A stretch of 64,000 nt of DNA, taken from positions 59,207-123,206 of IMG/VR virus record IMGVR_UViG_3300048929_000185; one strand, 5' to 3'. Of the stretch, positions 1 through 7,720 are shown in pieces; the stretch's first letter is position 1, and each line of letters starts with the position of its first letter. The notes beneath the pieces are model-generated. The model did not search any database, had not been told where the DNA came from, and saw only the letters and a list, made by a program, of their open reading frames with translations. Both the position numbers and the translations under genes were made by a program. The stretch comes from a virus.

Positions 1-100
1 TGCTAGGATAATATTTGCTTGTAAGAGGATTATCATTTTTAGATATATCTGTCACACCCTCAAAAGTACGTTTTACTATTTTAATATTAGTTACCTGCAT
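1..100 (-). CDS. Partial hypothetical protein (left edge)
   Basis: Only the first 33 codons are inside the window; the gene runs off the left edge. The ATG (complement of 98-100) is preceded on the minus strand by a good AAAGGAGG-type ribosome site. The visible start reads MQVTNIKIVKR and is mixed polar with no recognisable motif. It is the last visible member of the leftward small-gene array. Function unknown. Confidence 0.55.
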   Translation of the reverse strand, partial: MQVTNIKIVKRTFEGVTDISKNDNPLTSKYYPS

Positions 101-128
101 TCTTATTTCCTCCTTTAAAACCTGTTTT

Positions 129-266
129 TTATCTGCACATATCAAATGGAATATAGTAACACTCACCATTACAAAGCATATATTCAAAGCCAAATTTTGT
201 TATCGTTGTAATAGTTCCGTTGATGTTATTTTCTCTCATGTATCTAGTAGCTAGACATTTTTCCAT
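129..266 (-). CDS. Small hypothetical protein, 45 aa
   Basis: A short complete reading frame with a GGAGGGA ribosome site a few bases upstream of the ATG at 266. It has three cysteines and a TITTITKFGFEYML core but no known motif. It sits tightly between its neighbours in the leftward array, which together with the ribosome site is the main support. Function unknown. Confidence 0.55.
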   Translation of the reverse strand: MEKCLATRYMRENNINGTITTITKFGFEYMLCNGECYYIPFDMCR

Positions 267-285
267 TCTATTCCCTCCTTAAAAT

Positions 286-486
286 CTATTTTTCATGGTG
301 TATTGACGCACCCATTTTATTGCCACATGAACACCTGATCTCCAATGTGATTTTTTCTAATTTGCCATTAATGGATTCACAATAATGATGTGTTGGCACT
401 ATCCAAGCTTCCTTTCCGCACCTATTGCATACAACACTAAAATCTTCATTATTTCCATATTCTTCTGTTCCAAATGGTCTAATCAT
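286..486 (-). CDS. Small zinc-ribbon-like protein, 66 aa
   Basis: CNRC (about residues 21-24) and RCSCG (about 51-55), with a HHYC between them, form a plausible four-cysteine zinc site, so this is probably a small zinc-binding protein. Its partner (nucleic acid or protein) cannot be told. The ribosome site AAAAGGAGAATG lies directly upstream of the start. It belongs to the leftward accessory array. Confidence 0.6.
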   Translation of the reverse strand: MIRPFGTEEYGNNEDFSVVCNRCGKEAWIVPTHHYCESINGKLEKITLEIRCSCGNKMGASIHHEK

Positions 487-520
487 TTTACATTCTCCTT
501 TTCATTTTAAAATTACAATT

Positions 521-790
521 TTAATTATATCCTAGACATGTTTTACAAGCTCCTACAAGCGCGTGATCCGTTAACATTTGTCTGGTAATAATTGCATAAG
601 CTAATTGACGGTCGAGCAATGCTTTTTCTGTTAAGTGCTTGATTACATCGCTACCGTCTCCCATTTCAAAACAAGCATCGAATTCCCTGTCGTCTTCTCC
701 TCTGCGTGGTCTTCCTGACTTTATCATACTGGCTGCTAATGTTGCTCTTGCTTTTGCGGTTTTTACTGTATATGGATTTCTTTTATTCAT
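521..790 (-). CDS. Hypothetical protein, 89 aa
   Basis: N-terminal half is basic (KTAKARATLAASMIKSGRPRR), followed by an acidic stretch and a C-terminal CKTC pair near the end. An AAAGG-type ribosome site precedes the ATG at 790. The basic start could bind nucleic acid, but no family is recognised. Confidence 0.6.
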   Translation of the reverse strand: MNKRNPYTVKTAKARATLAASMIKSGRPRRGEDDREFDACFEMGDGSDVIKHLTEKALLDRQLAYAIITRQMLTDHALVGACKTCLGYN

Positions 791-842
791 AATATTTAAA
801 CCTTTCTTTTATTTTTATAAGCCATTGAAAATTACATTTTAT

Positions 843-1028
843 TTACATTATTTCTACATTATACTTTTTACTATCTATTGCTTGACCCGTGTATCCATCT
901 CCACAAAAATCTGAAACATTCATTGCTTCGGTTTTATTCCCTGTGATTGCTAAAATCTTATAAAAAACAGTTTCGCTATGTGAATATTGAGATATTTCAT
1001 TGTTCTCTTTGTTTAACACTTTAAACAT
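843..1028 (-). CDS. Hypothetical protein, 61 aa
   Basis: The ATG at 1028 is chosen over the one at 1094 because AGAGGG sits 8 bases upstream of it, and because the longer version would overlap the next gene by 20 bases with an unconvincing N-terminal extension. The sequence begins MFKVLNKENNEIS and resembles small phage proteins of the read-out type without a known domain. Function unknown. Confidence 0.5.
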   Translation of the reverse strand: MFKVLNKENNEISQYSHSETVFYKILAITGNKTEAMNVSDFCGDGYTGQAIDSKKYNVEIM

Positions 1029-1074
1029 ATTTATTGCCCTCTCTTTCCAAAGGAAACTTACTTTTGAACCGCTT

Positions 1075-1719
1075 CTATGCAAATACTTTTCCATCTGATT
1101 CTCTTATTTTAAAGTTTCTATACTCGACCACTGGCTTCCCAAAATGTTCAACACAATCTTTAAAAAATCTTGCATCGAAACAGCTGTATTTTGATTGACG
1201 TAAATTATCGCTTATTTTATTGTGTGTAACTTCTTCGGATAAATCATGCCAACCCTTATATATTGCAAGGCTGCAATCATAGAAATTAATATACACGTCA
1301 GAGCGTTTTATTGCCCTTTTAGCCGTTATTTTGATAGCATCAGTATATTGTGCATACTGGCAAGGTGAAACGCCTTTAAACACGATTTTATCAGCTACAG
1401 GGAAGCCAAATTCATTCATATAAACAAGAGTGTATTTGTTCCCTTTGATCAACTTGGCGTTGATAATTGCTTTCTGAAATGGTTCTGCATTCTCAATATA
1501 AAACTGCCTGAATTCGTCTACTGTGTCCGGTTCCATTTCTCCAGATTCTATAAAATAAGCAAGCACATTTTCGTCTGTCAATTCCCTTTGCCATCTTTTG
1601 CAAAAAGAAAAGAGTAATTTTTCATACTCTTCTTTTGTATGTGCCTGTGATGTAACCGTAAAATATTCCTCTGCGATATGATTGTAAAATCCTGCGTTAC
1701 TTCTGATATATGGCAACAT
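1075..1719 (-). CDS. Hypothetical protein, 214 aa
   Basis: The largest unrecognised gene of the left array. It looks soluble, has no membrane segment, no signal peptide and no obvious catalytic motif. The centre contains a YTLVYMNEFGFPVADKIVF stretch that reads as beta structure, and the C-terminus is rich in K, R, F and Y. It ends 2 bases before the next leftward gene region starts, so it is very likely co-transcribed with its neighbours. Function unknown. Confidence 0.65.
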   Translation of the reverse strand: MLPYIRSNAGFYNHIAEEYFTVTSQAHTKEEYEKLLFSFCKRWQRELTDENVLAYFIESGEMEPDTVDEFRQFYIENAEPFQKAIINAKLIKGNKYTLVYMNEFGFPVADKIVFKGVSPCQYAQYTDAIKITAKRAIKRSDVYINFYDCSLAIYKGWHDLSEEVTHNKISDNLRQSKYSCFDARFFKDCVEHFGKPVVEYRNFKIRESDGKVFA

Positions 1720-1721
1720 GT

Positions 1722-1922
1722 TTATTCCTCCCGTACTTCTTGTTTATTGTCAATGTAATCATATAAATCTGCAAGAGTTTCAAAAGTCTCTGTATAATCC
1801 TCTGGCGTTTGTAAATAAAAATATCGTATTTTCATGTTTTCAATCCAGATATATGTTTTGTATCCCTTATAATCACAATCTTCCAAATAAGCAGAAAAAC
1901 TTGTTCTATTATATCTTGACAT
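1722..1922 (-). CDS. Hypothetical protein, 66 aa
   Basis: An acidic, tyrosine-rich small protein (for example YKTYIWIENMKIRYFYLQ). It is preceded by GGAGGTGG on the minus strand and ends only a few bases before the 214-aa gene begins, suggesting translational coupling. No family recognised. Confidence 0.6.
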   Translation of the reverse strand: MSRYNRTSFSAYLEDCDYKGYKTYIWIENMKIRYFYLQTPEDYTETFETLADLYDYIDNKQEVREE

Positions 1923-1939
1923 ATTCTATATCCACCTCC

Positions 1940-2515
1940 TCAAACTAATAATAATGCTTCTTTTCTGTTTACATCTCTAAGATTGTGAAAATTCGGTTTC
2001 ATGTTGCCTATATAAGTTGAACCGACAGGAGCAGTACAATAACCTAAATTAACCCAACCTTTTGGCATTTCTGTCATAACTTCAATACTTCTTTCTTTTG
2101 CAAATTCTTTTACTTTTCTAACCTTTTCTTCTGTAGCTGTTTCACCTATGGCACTTGAAAATAATCTGAACGTTTCGTCAATTAATTTTCCCTTGTTTTC
2201 TTCAGTTGCTTCATACATCCAGTCAAAATTTATAACTGCTCGTTTACCGTCTTCACTCCGCTTGCTCTGAGGATTATACATTATCCAGCATCTACCCTCT
2301 GTATCTGTTACATACGTTGAAATACACCAATATGTTTCTAAAACTCTATCTATATATCCGTGCTGTTTCCACAAAACCGGAAGTGCATGACTCCCTCCCC
2401 AATTAGTGCACAATGATAGTTCAATCGTAAGTGTCTCACCTTTTGCATTTGGTTCTGCAAATTTATACCACCATACTCTTTCTGCTGACTGTTCTACTGT
2501 GTATTCTTTTTTCAT
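1940..2515 (-). CDS. Hypothetical phage protein, 191 aa
   Basis: The start at 2515 (MKKEYTVEQSAERVWWYKF) is chosen because a GGAGG lies just upstream; an earlier ATG at 2530 would place that ribosome site inside the gene. The protein is rich in W and Y in its first half and has an alpha-helical, charged C-terminal half. Its character is that of a cytoplasmic phage early protein, but no domain is recognised. Confidence 0.65.
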   Translation of the reverse strand: MKKEYTVEQSAERVWWYKFAEPNAKGETLTIELSLCTNWGGSHALPVLWKQHGYIDRVLETYWCISTYVTDTEGRCWIMYNPQSKRSEDGKRAVINFDWMYEATEENKGKLIDETFRLFSSAIGETATEEKVRKVKEFAKERSIEVMTEMPKGWVNLGYCTAPVGSTYIGNMKPNFHNLRDVNRKEALLLV

Positions 2516-2606
2516 GATAACTACCTCCATTTAATTTAACTTAATTATTCCCACTATTAAAGCCACCGGAACGCTGTCCAATGGCTTTAAACTGTGGATA
2601 AAAGTA

Positions 2607-2813
2607 CTATTCTATGTGTATTAATGATTCTCTAACCACTTTCAAAAGTGCGGTAAAATTATCTTCATGTATTGTATAATCTGAATAATAGTTTTTAAGT
2701 TTCCAACCGCTTTTGCAACCAATGACGCACCAAAACCCATCATCATCTTTATATATATCTTTAATGGCAGCGTGATACTTTTTAGGTATCCTATTTAATA
2801 ATTTTTTATCCAT
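2607..2813 (-). CDS. Hypothetical protein, 68 aa
   Basis: A short charged protein with a WCVIGCKSGWKLKNYYSDY core and a good AGGAGAT ribosome site upstream of the ATG at 2813. The core reads as a small beta-rich fold. Function unknown. Confidence 0.6.
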   Translation of the reverse strand: MDKKLLNRIPKKYHAAIKDIYKDDDGFWCVIGCKSGWKLKNYYSDYTIHEDNFTALLKVVRESLIHIE

Positions 2814-2856
2814 ATATGTTATCTCCTGTTTGTTTTAGGTTAAAATCCGCATTTTA

Positions 2857-3027
2857 TTAAGCAAATAGGTTCATGGGTTTCATAGTCTTACTTGCTACCC
2901 AAGACTTCCAACCATATGAATAATAAACGTTTGTATATTCTGGATTTTCGTTACTGAATACGATTGCCTCTTCTTCAAAATCAAATGTATAAAAATCATG
3001 CGTTTTGTTATCTGTATAACGTTCCAT
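2857..3027 (-). CDS. Small hypothetical protein, 56 aa
   Basis: A complete short frame, MERYTDNKTHDFYTFDFEEE followed by a tyrosine-rich segment and KPMNLFA before the stop. It fills the gap between two neighbours of the same strand, and GGGAAGG lies upstream of the ATG at 3027. Aromatic-rich and acidic; no family recognised. Confidence 0.55.
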   Translation of the reverse strand: MERYTDNKTHDFYTFDFEEEAIVFSNENPEYTNVYYSYGWKSWVASKTMKPMNLFA

Positions 3028-3069
3028 TTGATTACCTTCCCTTTTACTGTCAAAGAATAGTTTTATTTA

Positions 3070-3312
3070 CTATTGTTTAAGTACGGAAAAACCTTTTTCG
3101 TTTTCCATATCGTAAAATAAACTTGCTTCTTCTAATGATATTTCATCTATTGATTCTATATCATGTGTTTTATAATGATATTTCATCATATCAGTTTTCA
3201 AGAAATTCCATACTTGTTCTCTTGATGGCTGTTCTACATCTGATTTAATGCAAATACCGTAACTATCAGTGAATAAAATTTCATAATACTTTGTGTTCTT
3301 GCAATATTTCAT
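3070..3312 (-). CDS. Hypothetical protein, 80 aa
   Basis: A soluble acidic protein with a beta-rich first third (YYEILFTDSYGICI) and a helical remainder. AGGAGGAAAAGAAG precedes the ATG at 3312. No known domain. Confidence 0.6.
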   Translation of the reverse strand: MKYCKNTKYYEILFTDSYGICIKSDVEQPSREQVWNFLKTDMMKYHYKTHDIESIDEISLEEASLFYDMENEKGFSVLKQ

Positions 3313-3349
3313 CTTCTTTTCCTCCTCATAAAATAATCGTTTAATTGGT

Positions 3350-3559
3350 TTAATACTTCAATGTAAAATCATCTGTTAAAAGAATGTCGTGTACCCCTTT
3401 AATGAAATGAACGTATCCTTTCTGATTTATGTACCATTCCTGCCCCTTTGTGTTATAGATATTGTTTGATGTGTAACTACCTACAACACTGTTTATAAGT
3501 TCTTCTTTTAGCTTTATACAAGCATTATTTGTATAGGCTTCTTTAATACAGTAGGCCAT
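3350..3559 (-). CDS. Hypothetical protein, 69 aa
   Basis: Small protein with a WYINQKGYVHFIKGVHDILL stretch near the C-terminus. GGAGGAAATGAC lies immediately upstream of the ATG at 3559. No family recognised. Confidence 0.55.
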   Translation of the reverse strand: MAYCIKEAYTNNACIKLKEELINSVVGSYTSNNIYNTKGQEWYINQKGYVHFIKGVHDILLTDDFTLKY

Positions 3560-3654
3560 GTCATTTCCTCCATTCTACACCTACGGACTTGTGACCGTCT
3601 GACTTGCGTCAGGTGCATTAAAACGGCTATGTGTCAGCCGTTTCACTCTGCTGA

Positions 3655-3990
3655 TTAATAAGTATACATAGTTTCAATGTCTACCCATTTGTTATTTTCT
3701 TCATTATAAAGTTTTCCGGTACAACCATCTAACCAACTAGCTTTTATAAACCAATCACCAGAAAACTCAAAGTATTTGTAAGAAATATTATAATTTGCTT
3801 CAAGTAATTTTAATATTACTGTTTTAGGAACTCCTTCTCTTCCGGCAGATAAATAACATCCACATTCCCCTTCTTTTCTTGCTTCTTCAATTTTGTCTAA
3901 ACATTTAATCAATGCTTTTGGTTCTGTCTCCATTCTCATATTTTCCGCTTTTGGCACATGAATTTCTTTGATTGTTCCGTTCTTTTTCAT
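3655..3990 (-). CDS. Hypothetical protein, 111 aa
   Basis: Contains a helical N-terminal part (LIKCLDKIEEARKEGECGC) and a W/Y-rich C-terminal part ending WVDIETMYTY. A GAGAG-type ribosome site is weak but placed correctly. It is separated from the downstream gene by about 95 bases that contain an inverted repeat. Function unknown. Confidence 0.6.
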   Translation of the reverse strand: MKKNGTIKEIHVPKAENMRMETEPKALIKCLDKIEEARKEGECGCYLSAGREGVPKTVILKLLEANYNISYKYFEFSGDWFIKASWLDGCTGKLYNEENNKWVDIETMYTY

Positions 3991-4037
3991 AATTATTATT
4001 CTCTCTTTCCGCCACGTAAGGCTATAAAATTCGGTAT

Positions 4038-4211
4038 TTATTGATTAGTCATTTCTTCGATTCTATTTGTTACCTGTTCAATTTTACCATCTATTGCAAT
4101 CAAGCTTGATACAAGCTGCCAGTCGTAACCGCTACCTAATTCCTTGCAAATCATTTCTCTTTTATCTTTCATTCTTTGTAAATCGGTAATTAAATAATCA
4201 ATCTGTTTCAT
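4038..4211 (-). CDS. Small helical protein, 57 aa
   Basis: The start MKQIDYLITDLQRMKDKREM at 4211 has AGAGAGGA upstream, and choosing it removes an overlap with the neighbouring small membrane protein. The protein is almost wholly helical with heptad-like spacing (LITDLQRM, LIAIDGKIEQVTNRI), so it probably forms a short coiled coil. Function unknown. Confidence 0.6.
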   Translation of the reverse strand: MKQIDYLITDLQRMKDKREMICKELGSGYDWQLVSSLIAIDGKIEQVTNRIEEMTNQ

Positions 4212-4246
4212 ATTTATGTCCTCTCTTTTCTGATAAAATGGATATT

Positions 4247-4423
4247 TTAACGTTCCCAATAGTAACCAGATCCGTCTAATAACGTAATCTGTACGCCATC
4301 TGCGTCTGCTTGAATGTCTGCAACCTGATTCATGTCAATCATGTCTCCGTTTCCAAATCTGCCAAATAAAAAAGCACTTATGACAAGTGCGGTTGTGATG
4401 ATTGCATATTTGATTTTTCTCAT
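4247..4423 (-). CDS. Small membrane-anchored protein, 58 aa
   Basis: Starts MRKIKYAIITTALVISAFLF: a positively charged N-terminus followed by one hydrophobic segment of about 16 residues, then a short acidic tail ending YYWER. This is the pattern of a single-pass or signal-anchored small protein. An AAAGAAAGG ribosome site precedes the ATG at 4423. Its role, for example in host membrane alteration, cannot be told. Confidence 0.55.
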   Translation of the reverse strand: MRKIKYAIITTALVISAFLFGRFGNGDMIDMNQVADIQADADGVQITLLDGSGYYWER

Positions 4424-4499
4424 ATTTATACACCTTTCTTTATAATTATTCGCTTAATAGAAATGAGCCTATAACCTGTAACAGCTATAAGCCCTTGTT

Positions 4500-5408
4500 T
4501 CACGCTTCAATTTTCAAATCGTTAAACATTTCATTTACGTCCGTTTCGTAATATTCACACAAGGCTGAAAACGACTTAATAACGCATTGCCATTCATCTT
4601 CCTTTACATATTGTAACCATGGTTGCTTTCCTCTGTTCTGTAAATCAATGTGGTATTTATTTTTGAGTTGTTTGTATAAGTCGTTCCATACTTTACCATA
4701 ACCTACGTGTGCGTACTTGGAAAGCTTTCTGACTGCAAAATTAATACGGCTTCTATCTTCCCATTCAAGGATTCCATTTGCAAGCGCCTTGTTTGTACTT
4801 TCCAATTTGGTATTTGACTGTTCCAACTGTTTAATATGTCGGTTCTTATAATCCATCATCTTTGTTGTTGCAATCATAATAGCGTCAGGATCACCACTGG
4901 CATATGCCATACCAACAGACAGAGCAAGTGTTTGTTCTTCTGTGATATCAGCCGTTTTAATTTCTGGCGTTGCCCTTTCTTCTATATTAAGAAGTTGAGT
5001 GCGGATCTCTTTGGCTATTTCGGAATCTCTGAGCAACATTCCGACTCTTAATATTGCCCTTCTAGTAAATAAGAGGTTATTTCTATTATTAAATCTGATG
5101 TTTTCGCAAGTGAAATATCCTCTAAAGTTAGCAAGGTCCCTAGAGAACCTTCCTAAAAATTCCTTTGTTTCTGTACCTGTTAGATTTTTTAATCCATCTT
5201 CTTCAATTTCTTCTCTGTTGTCTTTTACAAGGGATTTAATTGCCTCAAGTCCCACCTCGTAATACTCGGCTACTTGCTGAGTTGTTGCTAAATCAGTGTT
5301 GGGGATAAGAAGTAACTTCTTTACCTTTTCCAGTGTTTCAACCCTTGAAACCATTTCTTCTCTTAATTCTTTGCTTTCCAATAACTCATTTGCTTCTAAT
5401 GTATACAT
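4500..5408 (-). CDS. Antirepressor-like DNA-binding protein, 302 aa
   Basis: The N-terminal third carries a helix-turn-helix-like segment (TTQQVAEYYEVGLEAIKSL) and a conserved-looking RRAILRVGMLLRDSEIAKE block that I associate with BRO/antirepressor-type proteins of clostridial phages. The C-terminal half is helical (KHIKQLEQSNTKLESTNKAL) and ends in an acidic region. Such proteins usually bind DNA or a repressor. The gene has a clean AAAGGAGGAAAA ribosome site but is preceded by about 660 bases of structured non-coding DNA, which suggests control at RNA level. Family assignment is from pattern memory, so moderate. Confidence 0.6.
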   Translation of the reverse strand: MYTLEANELLESKELREEMVSRVETLEKVKKLLLIPNTDLATTQQVAEYYEVGLEAIKSLVKDNREEIEEDGLKNLTGTETKEFLGRFSRDLANFRGYFTCENIRFNNRNNLLFTRRAILRVGMLLRDSEIAKEIRTQLLNIEERATPEIKTADITEEQTLALSVGMAYASGDPDAIMIATTKMMDYKNRHIKQLEQSNTKLESTNKALANGILEWEDRSRINFAVRKLSKYAHVGYGKVWNDLYKQLKNKYHIDLQNRGKQPWLQYVKEDEWQCVIKSFSALCEYYETDVNEMFNDLKIEA

Positions 5409-6070
5409 TTTTCCTCCTTTATTTTTGATTATTTATGCAGTTTATTACATATTCATACAGACAATAAGCCAATGATTCCAAAATAAGAAATTCACTACAT
5501 ATTAAGGATTGTGTAGCAGAGCCTCTCCTGATGAGTAGTTGCCAAGAGCCTTAATCATTGTTCCTTCCATACGTCTCAGATATGTTTGGTTTATATATTT
5601 GCCTGCATGATAAATAATAAAATGTATAACTGTTTATCCGTTCTATAATTGATTGCCTATAACAAATAGGACTTTGTGATTCCGTTCTATTCTTCTGCCT
5701 GATACTCACAGGCTCGTTATTTCGTTCAATTTGGATTCCAGTATTGTCCTATGGAATTTGTTTATTTCTATGCCGTAATGCAAGCTGATTTCACTTGCTG
5801 ACAGCTTCTATATATTCTTACGTGTCTACTTTTTCAGGACTGCCTAACCTATGGACAATGGCTACATTCTTCACTGTAGCAGATTCAAGGAAAGTCACTT
5901 TTCACATCACGTCTTAACCGTATAGAATCGGTTATGTGCAATATTCGGTTTTTTGTTATGCCGTTCAATATGTGATCAGCTTCGCCACTGATATTTTCTA
6001 AGGAAATTTGTGTGCGATTGCACTTGAAAAGTTAATAAAAGAATGTTAAAATACTTACATCAACTTTCAA
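5409..6070 (-). ncRNA. ORF-free structured leader of the antirepressor-like gene
   Basis: About 660 bases without a supportable gene. It holds many short perfect inverted repeats: CCTAT/ATAGG (5656-5670), GCCTG/CAGGC (5697-5713), ATTCCA/TGGAAT (5735-5757), AAGCTG/CAGCTT (5782-5807), GCTACA/TGTAGC (5861-5880) and TAACCG/CGGTTA (5915-5934). If transcribed leftward it would be the 5' leader of the antirepressor-like gene. It may be a long regulatory leader, an independent RNA or an operator cluster; the strand is inferred only from the gene it precedes. Confidence 0.35.
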
Positions 6071-6078
6071 GTTGTAGA

Positions 6079-6120
6079 GAAAAGAGTTTTCATTGATTGG
6101 TCGTCGGTGGAACTCTTTTC
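6079..6120 (-). terminator. Hairpin after the XRE repressor gene
   Basis: GAAAAGAGTT (6079-6088) pairs perfectly with AACTCTTTTC (6111-6120), with a loop containing GTCGGTGG. T-rich flanks on both strands make it a likely bidirectional terminator about 40 bases past the end of the leftward XRE gene. A second small hairpin, CAACTT-tc-AAGTTG, abuts it at 6061-6074. Confidence 0.6.
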
Positions 6121-6158
6121 TTATTTCCTTTGATGATATAAGTATAACACGATTTTTG

Positions 6159-6392
6159 TTATTTGTCAACACTATTTTTGTTACTTTTTAAATCATTTTC
6201 ATGTCTGAGTATGTCTCCTATGTCGCAGTTAAACAGATTGCATATATCGTCTAAAAGCTTAACTGGAATCTGTTTTGACTTATTATTACACAGATCGTTG
6301 ATAGTTGGAAGTCTAGCGTCTATTTTATTTGCTAATTCCTTTTGTGTTAACTCATGTTCAGCTAATAGGACTTTGAGTCTGGATTTAATCAC
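6159..6392 (-). CDS. XRE/Cro-type helix-turn-helix repressor, 77 aa
   Basis: A compact Cro/C1-type domain: RLKVLLAEHELTQKELANKI followed by a recognition helix near RLPTINDLCNN and LFNCDIGDIL. This is essentially only the DNA-binding domain, as in small phage Cro-like regulators. The GTG at 6392 is chosen because AAAGGTGGTGAT lies just upstream. It is flanked by structured non-coding blocks and lies upstream of the antirepressor-like gene in the same direction, so the two may form a regulatory pair. Confidence 0.8.
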   Translation of the reverse strand: MIKSRLKVLLAEHELTQKELANKIDARLPTINDLCNNKSKQIPVKLLDDICNLFNCDIGDILRHENDLKSNKNSVDK

Positions 6393-6459
6393 AATATCAC
6401 CACCTTTATAGTTAATGGTTATATTATAACACAAATCGTTATGTACTAACATTCCTTTA

Positions 6460-6728
6460 TTAACTTTTCAAGGTTCACACATCAAATTTAGTTTGGGATT
6501 TTCGTCCAGAAAGAAATACAAACGTATGTTTAGACTTGAAACATTAGTTTCAATGTGATACACTCAGACTGTGTAAAGTGGTGTATCGCCATACGTTCAT
6601 GGGTCTGATAGTTGGAAGCTGTCAGGCTCATTTTTATTTCCTATCGGTACAAGCTGTGAACCACTTGTCGTAATAGCCTTTGTGTGAATTGCACCCACTC
6701 CCATAATGTTCTATGGGTAAGACTTGAG
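6460..6728. promoter_or_regulatory. Intergenic block with four perfect hairpins
   Basis: No gene is seen. Four perfect inverted repeats lie within 185 bases: TTGAAAC-atta-GTTTCAA (6536-6553), GATACAC/GTGTATC (6557-6587), CTGATAG/CTGTCAG (6605-6625, one G-U) and CCCATA/TATGGG (6700-6717). The block precedes the leftward XRE gene, so it may be a structured leader or a set of operators. Confidence 0.4.
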
Positions 6729-6917
6729 TTAAGGCTTAATGTTTAAATATGGTTTAATGTTGATTGTGTCTGAAATGTCGGACAGCTTGGAGCATAACAC
6801 GTTTTGGATCTCTTCCTCTATGTCTACTTGAAATGCAAGTGATTTGAATACCTTTCTGCACTTCTTTACAATCTCGTCTTGGATTGCTTGCGGTAACTGA
6901 CATACGTATACTACCAT
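6729..6917 (-). CDS. Small phage protein, 62 aa
   Basis: Begins MVVYVCQLPQAIQDEIVKKC; small proteins with this kind of start (an xYxCQLPxxIQxEI pattern) are common in Firmicute phages, though I know of no assigned role. AGAAAGGA lies 8 bases upstream of the chosen ATG at 6917. Helical, cytoplasmic. Confidence 0.6.
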   Translation of the reverse strand: MVVYVCQLPQAIQDEIVKKCRKVFKSLAFQVDIEEEIQNVLCSKLSDISDTINIKPYLNIKP

Positions 6918-6994
6918 GATTATCATTCCTTTCTGTCATATCCTGACTGGCAATTAAGCCAGTCGTCGTAATTCTCAACAACTCGTCAGAGGAT

Positions 6995-7279
6995 TTATAA
7001 TTTGTCATAAGCTTCGGCTTCAACCACTGTGTGAGTGTGTGCTATATAGTCTTTACTGCTTCCAGATCTGACACAACTAACAGTTACCCCGTATCCTTTT
7101 GATAAAAAGTTATTGTATCTTACATTGATTGAAAACACTTCGTTAGACTCATCAAAGAGTCCATTACTTTTGAAATTTTCAATGTTGCCACTAGATTCTA
7201 ATATAGATATCTTATTTGAAGATACTTCGAATATTTTTGCAATTGCTTTCGTTACTGCCTTTTTAGTTGTCTTCGTCAT
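6995..7279 (-). CDS. Hypothetical protein, 94 aa
   Basis: The ATG at 7279 (MTKTTKKAVTKAIAKIFEV) is chosen because GAAAGGTAGGG lies before it; longer starts read through an AT-rich promoter-like region. The first 20 residues are strongly basic, the rest is beta-rich and polar. First gene of the leftward transcription unit, directly under the divergent promoter region at 7.3-7.5 kb. Confidence 0.6.
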   Translation of the reverse strand: MTKTTKKAVTKAIAKIFEVSSNKISILESSGNIENFKSNGLFDESNEVFSINVRYNNFLSKGYGVTVSCVRSGSSKDYIAHTHTVVEAEAYDKL

Positions 7280-7299
7280 AACATTCCCTACCTTTCGAG

Positions 7300-7498
7300 T
7301 AACTTGTTTGTGTGTTATGTATTTCTTAACTGTCTTTATTATACTACATATATCTAGTATTTGCAAGTTATTTCTTGTATTTTGTAGATATAATATTGCA
7401 CAAACATAATAGATATATCTTGTATATTATGTACATATCTTTTATAATAAAGACTATGCTATGATGTACTACTGTCCACAAGAAAGGAATAATGAATT
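7300..7498. promoter_or_regulatory. Divergent promoter/operator region
   Basis: AT-rich stretch between a leftward and a rightward gene. It contains a palindrome AGATATATCT (7411-7420) and several related ATATCT/AGATAT words (around 7349-7354, 7386-7391, 7435-7440), as expected for operators of the adjacent XRE proteins. Individual -35/-10 boxes are not clear enough to assign. Confidence 0.4.
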
Positions 7499-7720
7499 AT
7501 GACATATACAAATACTCCTGATATACTGAATTATATCCGTCAGTTGATGGTAAAGAAACGTATGCAAGTAAAGGATATAGCCATTAATATGAACAAGTCG
7601 CAAGGCGCTACAAGTGCATTACTGCGTCAGGAGAATATAAGCCTTGAATCCCTGAATGAGATCTGTCAGGCAATGGATTGTCAGTTAGTCATTGATATCG
7701 TCCCAATGGATCGCGAATAG
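7499..7720 (+). CDS. Small XRE-family regulator, 73 aa
   Basis: A minimal helix-turn-helix protein: residues about 12-60 read as the XRE fold (LMVKKRMQVKDIAINMNKSQ, then SALLRQENISLESLNEICQAM). A strong AAGAAAGGAATAATG-type ribosome site precedes the ATG. It is divergent from the leftward operon and probably controls the promoter region between them, or acts on the gene-free region downstream. Confidence 0.75.
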   Translation: MTYTNTPDILNYIRQLMVKKRMQVKDIAINMNKSQGATSALLRQENISLESLNEICQAMDCQLVIDIVPMDRE

